Part shown: positions 34,719 through 43,719 of the stretch, piece by piece
Position numbering within the stretch: the first letter of the stretch is position 1
Layout of the letters: every line of letters begins with the position of its first letter
NCBI GenBank assembly: GCA_035552155.1
Contig: DASZLX010000050.1
Coordinates: 310,001 to 374,000, forward strand
Source: DASXHY01 sp035552155
GTDB taxonomy: Bacteria; Verrucomicrobiota; Verrucomicrobiia; Limisphaerales; DASXHY01
DNA length: 64,000 nt
Direction: 5' to 3'
The notes under the pieces: generated by a model
The model's database searches: none
What the model was told of the DNA's origin: nothing
The model's input: only the letters and a program-made list of their open reading frames with translations
Program-made: the position numbers and the translations under genes

Positions 34719-35669
34719 TCAAGGCCGGCTCAAGTAGCAATAAATGCTGTGCCCCTGGGAACTAAAAATATATTTCATTCCGGTTTTTTGGTAAACGAAC
34801 GCGAGCCATTGGATGAGTAAGGGAGGGAGGCCGCGATACGGCTTTTGCATGGTTCGGCAAAGCCGGCGATGTTCCAGGAGCGTGTTTTGATATTCCAACC
34901 CCAGTAGCCGATTACCGCCGGTTTTTAACACGCGCAAATGTGTTTTTTCGGCGAGGGTGACGAAGTCTTTTCTCCGCCATCGGGTCACATGATGTGGCGG
35001 CCAGTTGGCGGGCAGCCACGGAGTAAACCGCAACACACCGCGGGCGCTTGGCACCGCTATGGCGATTGTCCCGCGTGGCGAAAGAAATCGCGCACATTGC
35101 TGCACCAAACTCACGGGGTCGGAAACATGTTCGAGAACCTGATTGAGGGAGATGAGGTCAAATTTACCCTCCCATTCAGGAGCCATATTCTCCAGCAAAA
35201 CAGGAAAAATGGTATGCCCCTTTTCGGTGGCCGAAGCAATGGCGGTACGGCTCAGCTCAATGCCATAGGTTTTCAAACCGGCTCGTTTTGCCGTGTCGAG
35301 AGCGAAGCCGTCACCGCAACCCACATCCAGAATTGAATGGTAGCCACGTTCAATGGCGAAACGCGCGTTGCGTTCGTTTTCGGGCCGGTCAGGCGCGTAA
35401 TAACCCGATCCCTGGGCATGGAGTTGCTCATAAAATTCCGCGCCACCCGCCAGTTTTGGATTGAAAAATTGAAAGCCGCATTCAGCGCACTCATACAAAT
35501 GAATCATACCTTCATCCAGAAGGCTTTGAACGGAGCGAGACGGGAACTGGAGGCCGTCCTGGGACCAGCCCGCGAGAATATTCTGTGCGCCCAACGAATG
35601 ACGGATGAACACATCCCGCGAACCGCAAAGCAGGCATGCAGGCGGGGCAGGGTTCGTGGGATTTGTCAT
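34719..35669 (-). CDS. SAM-dependent methyltransferase with zinc-ribbon-like N-terminus
   Basis: A 316-residue class I methyltransferase. The N-terminal part has two cysteine pairs (CLLCG and CAEC), a likely zinc-binding knuckle seen in C-methyltransferases of sugar pathways. The SAM site reads SILDVGCGDGFALDTAKRAG, followed by DLISLNQVLEHVSDP and FLSPRGTIAIAVPSARGVLRF. The start at 35669 (MTNPTNPAPPACLLCG) avoids overlap with the next gene. It follows a second methyltransferase at 35701-36393 on the same strand, and both probably modify polysaccharide precursors. Confidence 0.85.
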   Translation of the reverse strand: MTNPTNPAPPACLLCGSRDVFIRHSLGAQNILAGWSQDGLQFPSRSVQSLLDEGMIHLYECAECGFQFFNPKLAGGAEFYEQLHAQGSGYYAPDRPENERNARFAIERGYHSILDVGCGDGFALDTAKRAGLKTYGIELSRTAIASATEKGHTIFPVLLENMAPEWEGKFDLISLNQVLEHVSDPVSLVQQCARFLSPRGTIAIAVPSARGVLRFTPWLPANWPPHHVTRWRRKDFVTLAEKTHLRVLKTGGNRLLGLEYQNTLLEHRRLCRTMQKPYRGLPPLLIQWLAFVYQKTGMKYIFSSQGHSIYCYLSRP

Positions 35670-35700
35670 TGCCAGATCCAAACAAGGAGTAAATTGCCGC

Positions 35701-36393
35701 TCATTTGGGTCGTTGCGCCACAAACGTCCAACCCAGTGTGTGGAAGTCGTGTTTCAAGTGGCAGTCGCACCAAAGAAAAAACCGGTTGATGAGCCAGCGT
35801 ACCGATTTTGCCGTGACGGGTTGTGTCTGTTGGATGACCTGCCCGATGAAGGCATAGGAACGGCCGCGGTTGTACAATTGGATCAGGTCGAATCCGCTGG
35901 TTTTGACCAAGTGCAACAAGCCATCGTAAGGATAGCGGAAAAAATCATACGGCGCTTCATGGCGTGGCCAATACATCGGCGTGCTCAAGATCAGATTCCC
36001 GCCGGGCTTCAGCACGCGATACATCTCGCGCAATGCTTTTAGCGGGTCGGGGACGTGTTCCAAAACTTCGGTGCAGACGACGGTATCGAAAGTGGTGTCG
36101 CCCAGCGGAATGTCAGTGGCGGAACCAACGACATCCGGCGTGGAGCGGTCGGTGAGATAATCCATGCCTACGTATTTTTCGGCACCGGCAAAAAAGGTTT
36201 TTTCGTAGGGCTTGCGTCCGCAGCCAACGTCCAGCGTGACCGCTTTGACATAAGGCGAGCATTGCTTGAGAGAGGATTCCAGCATGAGGGTATGGAGGAA
36301 CGCTGGATGGCTCGGCGGCACAGAACATTTAAAATTTCCGGGAAGATTCTCCAACGGATGTTTGGCCAGGGGATGGGCGGGGGTGCGCGGCAT
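35701..36393 (-). CDS. Class I SAM-dependent methyltransferase
   Basis: A 230-residue methyltransferase. The SAM motif is AVTLDVGCGRKPYEKTFFAG near residue 50, with YVGMDYLTDRSTPDVVGSATDIPLGD and the Methyltransf_11 signature DTVVCTEVLEHVPDPLKAL, VLKPGGNLILSTPMYW. It lies 31 bp upstream of the zinc-ribbon-type methyltransferase and just downstream of a decayed gene. Acceptor unknown. Confidence 0.87.
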   Translation of the reverse strand: MPRTPAHPLAKHPLENLPGNFKCSVPPSHPAFLHTLMLESSLKQCSPYVKAVTLDVGCGRKPYEKTFFAGAEKYVGMDYLTDRSTPDVVGSATDIPLGDTTFDTVVCTEVLEHVPDPLKALREMYRVLKPGGNLILSTPMYWPRHEAPYDFFRYPYDGLLHLVKTSGFDLIQLYNRGRSYAFIGQVIQQTQPVTAKSVRWLINRFFLWCDCHLKHDFHTLGWTFVAQRPK

Positions 36394-36399
36394 GGAAAA

Positions 36400-36621
36400 T
36401 CAATTTATGGCTCGGAGCGGCATGCGTTCGAATCCGCATTGCGTCAGAAAGATGACGTTTTTAATATTGTCATTCGAATGCGCTGGGATGGTGGCGCTAT
36501 GCAGAAAGTTGCCCCGGGCTTCTAACGTAATACCTTTTCCATCCTGGCGAAGCCGGTTCAGCGCCTGGGCCGGCCGGAAAACGTATTCGCGCCGCTTCAA
36601 ATAGTTGAAAATATTGGGCAT
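36400..36621 (-). pseudogene. Decayed 5' fragment, probably of an FkbM methyltransferase
   Basis: The open frame starts MPNIFNYLKRREYVFRPAQALNRL, which looks like the N-terminus of FkbM proteins from this group. It then continues into unrelated sequence. A shifted frame from about 36520 reads KPGATFCIAPPSQRI and MTILKTSSF, resembling the expected LPWG... and ...ILKTGIF segments, but it is broken by stops. I therefore read it as a truncated and frameshifted remnant. The evidence is by eye only. A small real protein of 73 residues is the alternative. Confidence 0.4.
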
Positions 36622-36914
36622 TTTCGTCTGTGCCGGGCGTTCAAGTCCGTGAACTTGTTTTAAGATACGTGCCTGATGGCAATAAAAACAAGCTTTGAGG
36701 TGTACGGATGCGGTGTAAGCGTGAGACGCTGGTGCCTCCCAAAAAAAGAGTACGCCTCATAAGGCGGAGGAAGCGAAATTCCGCTCGTCATCACTTAATG
36801 CGCAGTTTGAAGTGTGGCACTCTGACGGGATGCTATCTAATATTGTTTTGAGGTTTCGCCGGCGGGTTGGACCGATTTGAAATCTTCCGGCAGGGAATCA
36901 ATTGAGCGCGCCAG

Positions 36915-38108
36915 TTATTCTTCGGAGGCTGGTCCACGTGGTGGTTTGATTCCCAGTTTCTTGAGGTGGCCGATAAAATTGTTTTCAAATTCCTGGAAGC
37001 TCAATCGGCGTTTCAATTCCGCGTAGCCGCCAATGCGAGTACCCGCACGAATCGGCTCCCACCATTTTAAGGCCGCGTCGGCCAAGGCCCGGGAATTCCG
37101 AATGGGCACGATTTCACCATTGATGCCGGGTTGCACGAGATCGGACGCGCCAACGTTTGGCGTGGTAATAACTGGCAAGCCACAGGCGAGCGCCTCAGCG
37201 ACCGAAAGAGCAAATCCGTCCTCAATGGAAGGAAATAAAAACAAATCCGAGTTTTGATAACGCCGCACGTGGCGGGCCAGATCCACGCCTTCCAGCCATT
37301 CAATTGGCAGGTCGGAGTTTTGTTTTACAATGCTTTTGGCATCGTCTCGCGGGCCGCGCTTTACCCGGAGGATCGCATTGGGAACCTCCTTGAGGATCAG
37401 CCGGAAGGCCTCGAACAAATACGGTGCGCCTTTGCGCAAGCTTAAACCACCTGTGTGCAAGATAGTGAATGGCCGGTTAGCGGGACGCGGTTCGTTTGAT
37501 CGTGTGAAAGCTTCAAGGTCCACAGGATAAGGACACAATAACAGCTTGTCCTCCGGATAGGCGCGTTTCAAAAAAGAGTTTTTGACGAAACGGCTGGACA
37601 CGCAGATGTAATCCGCCGACTGAACCGATTCAATCACGCGATCCTGATAATAACGGGAAACCGGTGGATATTTTGAATTCCAAATCTTTTGTTCCTCGGT
37701 CAGCACATCCCAGAATTCCTCCGGATGCGACGTCCATGCGTCCAGAAATGCCAGGCCGCCCTGGTTTCGGGCTTTTTGCATGGTGCCGGGCGCGAAAGCG
37801 TAACCAGTGAAAAAATGGTGTCCGGGCAACAACAGGCTTTGGGCCCAGCGATCAAATAATCCAAAGGTCCGAAAACGCAGCGATTCAGATGCAAAGGCCG
37901 GCAGAGCGAACTGGAAAATATAGTTCGCCAGGCCGAATAGCGGTTGCAACCGCGTATGCTCCGGCGAAATACCACGTGCTCCGCGGCGGGTACCCAGCGC
38001 GTAAAAATCCAACAGGCCATGGTTCTCCAAGGCGCGAGCAAAATTATCGTCGCCACTGCGCGCGAAGCAGGCCATCGCAAAACGAGGTTGGATGGCGGGA
38101 ATGTTCAT
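36915..38108 (-). CDS. GT4 glycosyltransferase
   Basis: A roughly 397-residue GT-B enzyme, start taken at ATG 38108 (MNIPAIQPRFAMACFARSG). The middle has ADYICVSSRFVKNSFLKRAYPEDK, and the C-terminal domain has FTILHTGGLSLRKGAPYLFEAF, RRYQNSDLFLFPSIEDGFALSVAEAL and CGLPVITTPNVGASDLV. The E.GF...EAL donor motif is intact. Expression is divergent from the GT4 gene at 38421. A 293-bp spacer with no gene separates it from the remnant downstream. Confidence 0.88.
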   Translation of the reverse strand: MNIPAIQPRFAMACFARSGDDNFARALENHGLLDFYALGTRRGARGISPEHTRLQPLFGLANYIFQFALPAFASESLRFRTFGLFDRWAQSLLLPGHHFFTGYAFAPGTMQKARNQGGLAFLDAWTSHPEEFWDVLTEEQKIWNSKYPPVSRYYQDRVIESVQSADYICVSSRFVKNSFLKRAYPEDKLLLCPYPVDLEAFTRSNEPRPANRPFTILHTGGLSLRKGAPYLFEAFRLILKEVPNAILRVKRGPRDDAKSIVKQNSDLPIEWLEGVDLARHVRRYQNSDLFLFPSIEDGFALSVAEALACGLPVITTPNVGASDLVQPGINGEIVPIRNSRALADAALKWWEPIRAGTRIGGYAELKRRLSFQEFENNFIGHLKKLGIKPPRGPASEE

Positions 38109-38242
38109 TTGATTTTGGAGACACATTCCGCATACTTGTTTTGAAAATGAAAATCTTTATACATTTTGCTTGTCGTTAGGTGGAATCCTTCAGAAAACCT
38201 TTAGGCAACACCAGCCAAATTCCGAAACAGAAACCGCAAAAG

Positions 38243-38341
38243 ATGAAATCTACCGTCACGCCGCATGATCCCGTCGTCTTGATCTTTAACGGCCTTGGCC
38301 TGCCGGCGCCGCGCTTTCCGGCTCCTTTCACCGCATCATGA
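38243..38341 (+). pseudogene. Duplicated 5' end of the GT4 gene at 33463
   Basis: The frame MKSTVTPHDPVVLIFNGLGL (32 codons, then TGA) matches MESTNSPHPRVALISGGLGL at the start of the gene at 33463. The 20-25 bp upstream also match (ACCGCAAAAGATG in both). After about 25 codons the similarity ends. This is the leftover of a duplication or recombination at the start of the downstream glycosyltransferase gene. Confidence 0.6.
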
Positions 38342-38420
38342 CCGAGAATACTCAAAATTTGCAAGACGCACAGGCCGCAAATTCCAAAGTAGTGTTCAGG
38401 GCAATGGCGCTCCGCTTGAA

Positions 38421-39569
38421 GTGAAAATTGCCATCGTAACTACTGACAATCGGGAGCATTACAGGGAGCGTTCCAAACCGCTCCCTTGTTTTGGTACTGC
38501 GCCGGAAGCGTTGCTGCAGGGGTTCGCGCAGTTGCCGGATGTCGAAGTGCATGTTCTGTCCTGCACGCGCGCGTCGATGAGATCTCCGGAGAAGCTGGCA
38601 CCTAATATTTTTTTTCACAGCTTGCTGGTCTCGAAAATGGGCTGGATGAGTTCGCTCTATCAGGGCAACGTTCGGGCGGTCCGGAAAAAATTACGGGAGA
38701 TCCAGCCCAACATTGTGCACGGCCAGGGAACAGAACGCGATTGCGCCATCAGCGCCGCTTTCTCGGGCTTTCCCAATGTCCTGACCGTTCACGGCAACAT
38801 GCGGCTGATAGCCGAAGTGAACCGCGCGAAACCATTTTCTTTTTTGTGGCTGGCGGCGAAGCTGGAAAAATTGACGATTCCGCGATCCAATGGCGTTGTA
38901 TGCATCACTCATTATACAGAGGAAGCGGTCCGCGATTTGGCGCGGCGCACCTGGGTGGTGCCGAATGCGGTGGACGCGTCTTTCTTTGAGGTAAATGCCC
39001 AGGTTCCCGCAGAAAAACCGCCGCGAATTTTATGCGTCGGAAATATTTGCCTCCGCAAAAACCAGAATGCATTCATTCGGGCGCTGGATCCGCTTGCCGG
39101 ACGGCGCAAGTTTGAGTTGATATTCCTGGGAAGCGCCACGGCGGGCCGCCCTTATGACGATGAGTTTTTGCGATTGGTGGGGGAACGTTCCTGGTGCGTG
39201 TTTGGTGGGATGGCTGGTCGCGAGGAACTCAAGCAACGCTTGCACGAAGCGACCGCGCTGGCGTTACCGTCATTGGAAGATAACTGCCCCATGGTGGTGC
39301 TGGAAGCCATGGCTGCGGGAGTTCCTGTCGTAGCGGCCCGCGTCGGCGGACTGCCGGACCTTATCGAAGAGGGCGTCACTGGTTTTTTTTGCGATCCGAC
39401 AAATGCGGATAGTAAGTCTGAAGCGCTCGAAAAAGTTTTTCTGGATGGCTCGATCGCCAGCGGTTTGGTGAAGCGCGCCAAAGAGCAGGCATTGGCCCGT
39501 TTTCATCCTGGCGTCGTCGCGCGGAAGCACGTGGATATTTATCGCGAAGTATTGAGCACTCGTTCGTAG
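38421..39569 (+). CDS. GT4 glycosyltransferase
   Basis: A roughly 382-residue GT-B enzyme. The most natural start is the GTG at 38421 (VKIAIVTTDNREHYRER); earlier in-frame codons fall in the remnant sequence. The N-terminal domain has NIVHGQGTERDCAISAA and NVLTVHGNMRLIAEV, the C-terminal domain RILCVGNICLRKNQNAFIRAL and the donor motif LPSLEDNCPMVVLEAMAAGVPVVAA. Convergent with the next gene, overlapping it by 31 bp at the 3' ends. Confidence 0.87.
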   Translation: MKIAIVTTDNREHYRERSKPLPCFGTAPEALLQGFAQLPDVEVHVLSCTRASMRSPEKLAPNIFFHSLLVSKMGWMSSLYQGNVRAVRKKLREIQPNIVHGQGTERDCAISAAFSGFPNVLTVHGNMRLIAEVNRAKPFSFLWLAAKLEKLTIPRSNGVVCITHYTEEAVRDLARRTWVVPNAVDASFFEVNAQVPAEKPPRILCVGNICLRKNQNAFIRALDPLAGRRKFELIFLGSATAGRPYDDEFLRLVGERSWCVFGGMAGREELKQRLHEATALALPSLEDNCPMVVLEAMAAGVPVVAARVGGLPDLIEEGVTGFFCDPTNADSKSEALEKVFLDGSIASGLVKRAKEQALARFHPGVVARKHVDIYREVLSTRS

Positions 39570-40546
39570 AGGGCTTTCAATTGGCCGGCGATCTCAATCC
39601 ACGTCGGCGGTTTAGGCGGTGGTTTCAGCGTGGGCGCCGCATCATAAAATCGACGCAGATGAGGAGCGGTGATTGATGGCGCAGCAATGGGGCAATAGGA
39701 AGCGTGTTCCTTGAAGGTCGTTCGCGCCCACGGCAAGTCACTTAAGAGGAGGCGACATTCGCACGCGGCGCCTTCCAGCGCGGAAAGGCTGAGGCTCTCC
39801 ATGGTGCTTAACAGGACAAATCCCCGCGCTTCGCGATAAATGTGGGCCAGTTGCGCTCGGTCGGAGACGGCGCCCTTGTAGCGAATGATTTGAGGATTTT
39901 CCCGCGCCAGCGTAAAGAAGCGCTGCGCGTAGGATTCGGAATCCGAGTAAGGCTTGCCTATCACCCAAAGCGGAGTTTTGGCGGTGATGGCAGCCTGGGC
40001 CAATTCCAAAATACGTTTGCGTTCAGTGATCGTCGCCGTGCAAACCAGCCATTGGCCGCGCGTCGCAGGGCCGCTTTGCAGAAAAACATTTTCCACCCCA
40101 TTGCCGATGACATGAACTTTTTCCTTTGTTGCGCCGAACATGTAACGCATCAGGTGCGCTTCCCAATCGGTCAGGGCCACCGAAGCATCCACTTTTTCAA
40201 AAACCTCCCACGAGAATCGACTGGTGATGACATTGGGCAATGTTTTACGCGCCAGCGTGACAATTGCTTTTTGAAAGGGAAGCACCCGGGGAGAGCGGGA
40301 TCCCAACCCGGTCAACAACTGGGACAAAACAACTCGGACTCCTTTTTTCCGGGCCAGATTTACATAGGGAGGTGAGGGGAGTCCAAAATAGTGAATGATG
40401 TCAGCCGGCTGCCTGTCGTCCCACCAGCGGAGGTATTCCACGGCTACACCAATTTCGCGTAATGCATTAAAAGTTTGTTCAATTTGAATCTGAAATCCTC
40501 CGTGGCTGAGCAGAAACGGGTTTGGGTGGTCCAGGATTATTCTCAT
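39539..40546 (-). CDS. GT4-like glycosyltransferase
   Basis: A roughly 335-residue protein, starting MRIILDHPNPFLLSHGGFQIQ. The GT-B pattern is recognisable: DIIHYFGLPSPPYVNLARKKG, VDASVALTDWEAHLMRYMFGA, KVHVIGNGVENVFLQ, and a C-terminal domain with YREARGFVLLSTMESLSLSALEGAACECRLLLSD. The donor motif has E.LSLSALEG in place of the usual E.F.....EA. Its 3' end overlaps the 3' end of the opposite-strand GT4 gene. Confidence 0.82.
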   Translation of the reverse strand: MRIILDHPNPFLLSHGGFQIQIEQTFNALREIGVAVEYLRWWDDRQPADIIHYFGLPSPPYVNLARKKGVRVVLSQLLTGLGSRSPRVLPFQKAIVTLARKTLPNVITSRFSWEVFEKVDASVALTDWEAHLMRYMFGATKEKVHVIGNGVENVFLQSGPATRGQWLVCTATITERKRILELAQAAITAKTPLWVIGKPYSDSESYAQRFFTLARENPQIIRYKGAVSDRAQLAHIYREARGFVLLSTMESLSLSALEGAACECRLLLSDLPWARTTFKEHASYCPIAAPSITAPHLRRFYDAAPTLKPPPKPPTWIEIAGQLKALYERVLNTSR

Positions 40547-40785
40547 GCGTAAAGAATCTGCTGCAAAGAATAACAAGAGGATTTGCGGAGACAAGGCGTG
40601 TTGCGCATGTTCGTTTCCTCCGTTCATCACGGTGGAGAGCGGGTTGCAAAATCGTTTCAACGGCCAAATCACGGGTTGCTCTGCTCGGGAGGGCTTGCTA
40701 GTCTATAAGATAGCGCATGGGCAATGCACTTTTGGCACAGTTACCGAAATCGTCCGTTCCGGGAAATGACCGGCAGTCGGAGCCT

Positions 40786-41943
40786 ATGAATAGCTGCGCC
40801 GCTTTGCCCAACGGTCAAACCAAAAGACTGGAGTTCCTTGATACTATCCGCGGATTGGCTGCGCTGGCGGTTTTATTATCACACAGTGGTGCATTGGGTT
40901 GGCCGCCGTCCGTGGCTCGCGTGCTCGCCATGCCCTTCATCAACATTCCATTCAACGGGAAAGAAGCGGTTGCGATGTTTTTTGTATTGAGCGGTTTCGT
41001 GCTCTCACGCCCTTATTTCGTTTCAAACGAGGGGCAGGCCGTGAGAAAACTATATTTGCCAACTTTTTACCTGCGCCGCATTACCCGTATCTGGCTCCCA
41101 TGGCTATTCGCCTTTTGCTTAAGTGCGTTTGCGCAAGCCTTCTTTTTTCGCAAATGGGTGACTACCCCTCCGCTAACCGATTGGTTTGATAAAACGTGGC
41201 ATGCGCCCTTGACGGTCATGAACTTCTTGCGGCAGTGTTTGTTTCTGGAACACAGGGTGAGTGTTCAATTGCTTCCACAGGATTGGAGCTTGGGGGTGGA
41301 GTTAAAAGCGTCGGTGCTATTGCCATTATTCGTCCTGCTCTGTGTCGCCCGATCCTTTCGGACCTTGCTTGCCGTTTCGGTCGGATTGTTGATACTTTTC
41401 CCCACCGGCCCTTACTATGTAATATTCGTTTTTGGAGTTCTGCTGGCGTATTACGGGCCTCGTCTGGTGGCCTGGTTGCAGCCCAAACCGGTTCTGGTCA
41501 AAATCGGTTTGTTGTTTTTAGGGCTCGTTCTTTATGAGACACACCATTTGGGCATGGATGTGTTGAACCATCACGAATGGGAAAAATGCTTTTGGATTAT
41601 CACGGCTTTGGGTTGCGTCCTGATTATTCTGACCACCCTGGCCAGCCAGCGAATTCAAAACGCATTGCACCTTGCCCCCATGTTGTTTCTCGGCCGAATT
41701 TCTTATTCGGTATATCTGCTGCAATTCATCGTCGTTATGTGCGTGCTGCCAGCCTGGATTCATTTTTTGAATGGGGTAGGAATCCAGAATCCCATTTTGC
41801 TTTTTTTCCTGACTCTGCTGGCGAGTGTAAGCGTCACAATGGCGATTTCGACTCTCAGTTATGCCTGCGTGGAAAAACCCTGCATTAACCTCGGTCGCGC
41901 GCTCTCAACGAAGTGGCAGACAAAATTCTTGAGGCAGTCATAG
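40786..41943 (+). CDS. Acyltransferase family 3 membrane protein
   Basis: A 385-residue integral membrane acyltransferase of the OafA/NodX/Acyl_transf_3 type, with about ten hydrophobic helices. The signature RLEFLDTIRGLAALAVLLSHSGALG has the conserved Arg-Gly and the likely catalytic histidine. FVLSGFVLSRPYF and YLRRITRIWLPWL follow. It probably O-acetylates the surface polysaccharide. The start at 40786 is preceded by a GGAG-type ribosome-binding site; the upstream ATG at 40717 lacks one. Confidence 0.88.
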   Translation: MNSCAALPNGQTKRLEFLDTIRGLAALAVLLSHSGALGWPPSVARVLAMPFINIPFNGKEAVAMFFVLSGFVLSRPYFVSNEGQAVRKLYLPTFYLRRITRIWLPWLFAFCLSAFAQAFFFRKWVTTPPLTDWFDKTWHAPLTVMNFLRQCLFLEHRVSVQLLPQDWSLGVELKASVLLPLFVLLCVARSFRTLLAVSVGLLILFPTGPYYVIFVFGVLLAYYGPRLVAWLQPKPVLVKIGLLFLGLVLYETHHLGMDVLNHHEWEKCFWIITALGCVLIILTTLASQRIQNALHLAPMLFLGRISYSVYLLQFIVVMCVLPAWIHFLNGVGIQNPILLFFLTLLASVSVTMAISTLSYACVEKPCINLGRALSTKWQTKFLRQS

Positions 41944-42145
41944 CTCCTCAAAGGTCAATATTTCTGAATTTGTTGAAGACGAATCAAGCGAAGGTGGTTG
42001 CTTTTCGCCGGGAGAATACGGCTGTGCCGCGAAAGTAATTGCCAATTAGCACTGTCTTGGCTTTAATGAAACTGCAAAATGGCGAATATGATTAGAAATG
42101 TTTTGAACAGAATTGGCCGCTGCCGGTCGTAAAGGGTGTTTTCCT

Positions 42146-43687
42146 ATGTCCAACGACATCGCCGCCATCCGCTCGCTTATTATCTACGCCATCTGTGTTC
42201 CGCTGGCGATTTTTTTGGGGTATTTGATTTCCGACCCGCTGGATCAAACAACGGATGTCGTTTTTGGCATAGTGCTTTTCCTGCTCCTGCTGCCCCTGAT
42301 ATTCCGCTGGTACCACGCCTGGCTCATCACCGTCTGGAACATGGCACTAACCATGATGTTCCTGCCTGGATTCTTGCCAGGATGGATACCCATGGCCTGC
42401 ATCGCTTTTGCGATCGCTATCGGGCATTATATTTTGAATCGAGAGAGAAAGTTTTTGGAAGCTCCCTCGGTCGCCTGGTCACTGGTGGTGTTGGGATTGG
42501 TCGTCGCCATCACGGCAAAATTCCGCGGCGGCATCGGTTTCCGCGCATTGGGAAATGAAGCTATTGGCGGGAAACGCTATTTGTGGATTTGGGTGGCAAT
42601 CCTCGGGTATTTTGCCCTCATCAGCCAGCGTATTCCATTGGAGAAACGCAACCGTTATACGATCTTGTTTTTGTTGGGCGCAGTCACCGCTGTGATCAGT
42701 CAACTAGCCGGCTTTTTGGGGCCTGCCTTCCGTTTTCTCTACGTTTTCTTTCCCAACACCTATAGTTCGGCGGCGACGCAAGCTCCCATGGCGGATCCCT
42801 CGCTTGAACGGTTGGGCGGAATCGCGAACGCATCGGTGGCGGTTACTTACGTCCTGGTGGCTCTTTACGGCATCCAGGGTGTTCTGAATTTGCGGAAATT
42901 TTGGCGGCCTGTACTTTTCTTCTCGTTCTGGGTTTTGTGCGCCTTTGGCGGTTTTCGCTCTACTTTCATCGCGATCTCGCTGACGCTCGGTTTGGTATTT
43001 TGTCTTGAAGGTTTGCTGCGCAGCCGCCTGATGCCTATCACGGCGCTGGCCATGATTCTCGTTGGCAGTATTACGGTTGGTTTTTCCGACCAAATGCCCC
43101 TGCCGGTGCAACGCTGCCTGGCTTTTCTGCCTTTGAAGATAAGTCCCATAGCAAAACTGAGCGCCGAGACAAGCACCGAATGGCGGTTGGAAATCTGGCG
43201 CTCACTCCTTCCGCAAATTCCACACTATTTGCTGCTCGGAAAAGGACTTACCTTCGATGCGAATGACATGGACATGTACAAGACATTGGGCAACCAGGAG
43301 GCTACCGGGGTGGTGGGTGGTGGGTTCACTTTGGCGGGAGATTATCACAATGGGCCTTTATCCCTGATCATCCCCTTCGGCCTATGGGGTTGCCTGGCCT
43401 TTATTTGGTTTTTGGTTGCCTCGTTTAAGGTGTTATGGGCAAATTATAAACGCGGCGATCCGGAAATACAGCGCATCAATACATTCCTTTTGAGCCTTTT
43501 TATTTCGAAGACATTAATCTTTTTCTTCATTTTTGGCGGATTCTATAGCGACCTGGTATCTTTTGTAGGCATTGTCGGTTTCAGTATGGCCCTCAATGGC
43601 GGAGTGGCCAAACCGGCAGCCGTCGTCCAGCCTCAATTGGTTCCCAGACGTTTCCGGCCGCTTCCCGTGCCCGCGGCCAGCACTTAG
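42146..43687 (+). CDS. O-antigen ligase/polymerase-like membrane protein
   Basis: A 513-residue membrane protein with about twelve hydrophobic helices, starting MSNDIAAIRSLIIYAICVP. The large periplasmic loop before the last helices has TSTEWRLEIWRSLLPQIPHYLLLGKGLTF and DYHNGPLSLIIPFGLWG. The R...W...G.G..H..... layout is that of the Wzy_C/WaaL family. It either ligates polymer to a carrier or polymerises repeat units. A 43-bp spacer leads to the GT9 gene. Confidence 0.8.
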   Translation: MSNDIAAIRSLIIYAICVPLAIFLGYLISDPLDQTTDVVFGIVLFLLLLPLIFRWYHAWLITVWNMALTMMFLPGFLPGWIPMACIAFAIAIGHYILNRERKFLEAPSVAWSLVVLGLVVAITAKFRGGIGFRALGNEAIGGKRYLWIWVAILGYFALISQRIPLEKRNRYTILFLLGAVTAVISQLAGFLGPAFRFLYVFFPNTYSSAATQAPMADPSLERLGGIANASVAVTYVLVALYGIQGVLNLRKFWRPVLFFSFWVLCAFGGFRSTFIAISLTLGLVFCLEGLLRSRLMPITALAMILVGSITVGFSDQMPLPVQRCLAFLPLKISPIAKLSAETSTEWRLEIWRSLLPQIPHYLLLGKGLTFDANDMDMYKTLGNQEATGVVGGGFTLAGDYHNGPLSLIIPFGLWGCLAFIWFLVASFKVLWANYKRGDPEIQRINTFLLSLFISKTLIFFFIFGGFYSDLVSFVGIVGFSMALNGGVAKPAAVVQPQLVPRRFRPLPVPAAST

Positions 43688-43719
43688 AACGTCAAAACGG
43701 AATCCGTTCCGGGACCCCA

